A stretch of 32,008 bases of DNA. It comes from CAG-390 sp964522215. GTDB taxonomy: Bacteria > Bacillota > Clostridia > Oscillospirales > CAG-272. Below, one piece after another: positions 32,007 to 32,008 of this stretch. Position numbers and translations under genes: made by a program. Positions within the stretch are counted from its first letter, which is position 1. The number at the start of each line of letters is the position of its first letter. Where the stretch lies: NCBI GenBank assembly GCA_964522215.1, contig CAZFVR010000020.1:1-32008 (forward strand), written 5' to 3'. The notes below the pieces were generated by a model that was not told where the DNA came from, searched no databases, and saw only the letters and a list, made by a program, of their open reading frames with translations.

Positions 32007-32008
32007 TG

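Noticed and set aside
1..32008. CRISPR array, prophage, insertion sequence or transposase
   Set aside because: No regular direct-repeat array, no cas-like, phage structural, integrase or transposase sequence, and no terminal inverted repeats with target duplications were seen.

Overview
The window looks like chromosomal DNA from an endospore-forming, low-to-mid-GC Firmicute of the class Clostridia, probably an uncultured gut or rumen Oscillospiraceae-type organism. The evidence is a spoIIGA-sigE pair, an alpha/beta-type small acid-soluble spore protein, a type I dockerin, several lipobox lipoproteins with Ser/Thr/Pro-rich linkers, strong AGGAGG ribosome binding sites and near-consensus TTGACA-N17-TATAAT promoters. 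The 100-N run and its flanks show that this is a scaffolded draft assembly, perhaps a metagenome bin.

Layout. 1-5.7 kb, minus strand: a small dockerin reading frame broken by a frameshift, sigE, spoIIGA with a Spo0A-type promoter, a polysaccharide-deacetylase lipoprotein and a DUF1015 protein. 5.8-8.1 kb, plus strand: an ABC half-transporter behind a promoter whose -35 lies in a perfect palindromic operator. 8.1-9.6 kb: an operon of two membrane proteins and a Cys-rich protein. 9.6-10.9 kb: a gene-poor stretch with hairpin-rich DNA, the spore protein gene (minus) and a candidate structured RNA (minus) that has its own promoter and terminator. 10.9-14.6 kb: a lipoprotein of unknown function with a possible leader peptide, a TauE/SafE exporter and an orphan solute-binding lipoprotein. 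14.7-16.0 kb: tyrS. 16.1-18.8 kb: a large secreted metallo-beta-lactamase-fold lipoprotein interrupted by a spurious assembly gap.

19.5-31.8 kb, plus strand: one long surface-glycan cluster with mostly overlapping genes. It starts with a PglE-like aminotransferase, a PglC-like phosphoglycosyltransferase, a PglD-like acetyltransferase and a PglA-like glycosyltransferase. Together these suggest synthesis of a di-N-acetylbacillosamine-type sugar, its transfer to undecaprenyl phosphate and addition of a second sugar. An O-acetyltransferase, GT2 and GT4 enzymes and an EpsG-like polymerase follow, then a nucleotidyltransferase-family protein. Three gene remnants sit inside the cluster: a GT32 start fused to another C-terminus, an acyltransferase-like stub and the last ~90 residues of a flippase. 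They mark repeated deletion and recombination. The middle of the cluster (about 24.6-30.3 kb) is visibly more AT-rich than its flanks. The window ends with tRNA-Gln(UUG).

The most novel-looking items are the unclassified structured RNA at about 10415-10777, with a C-rich hairpin loop, and the scarred glycan cluster. No complete new defence or mobile system was found.
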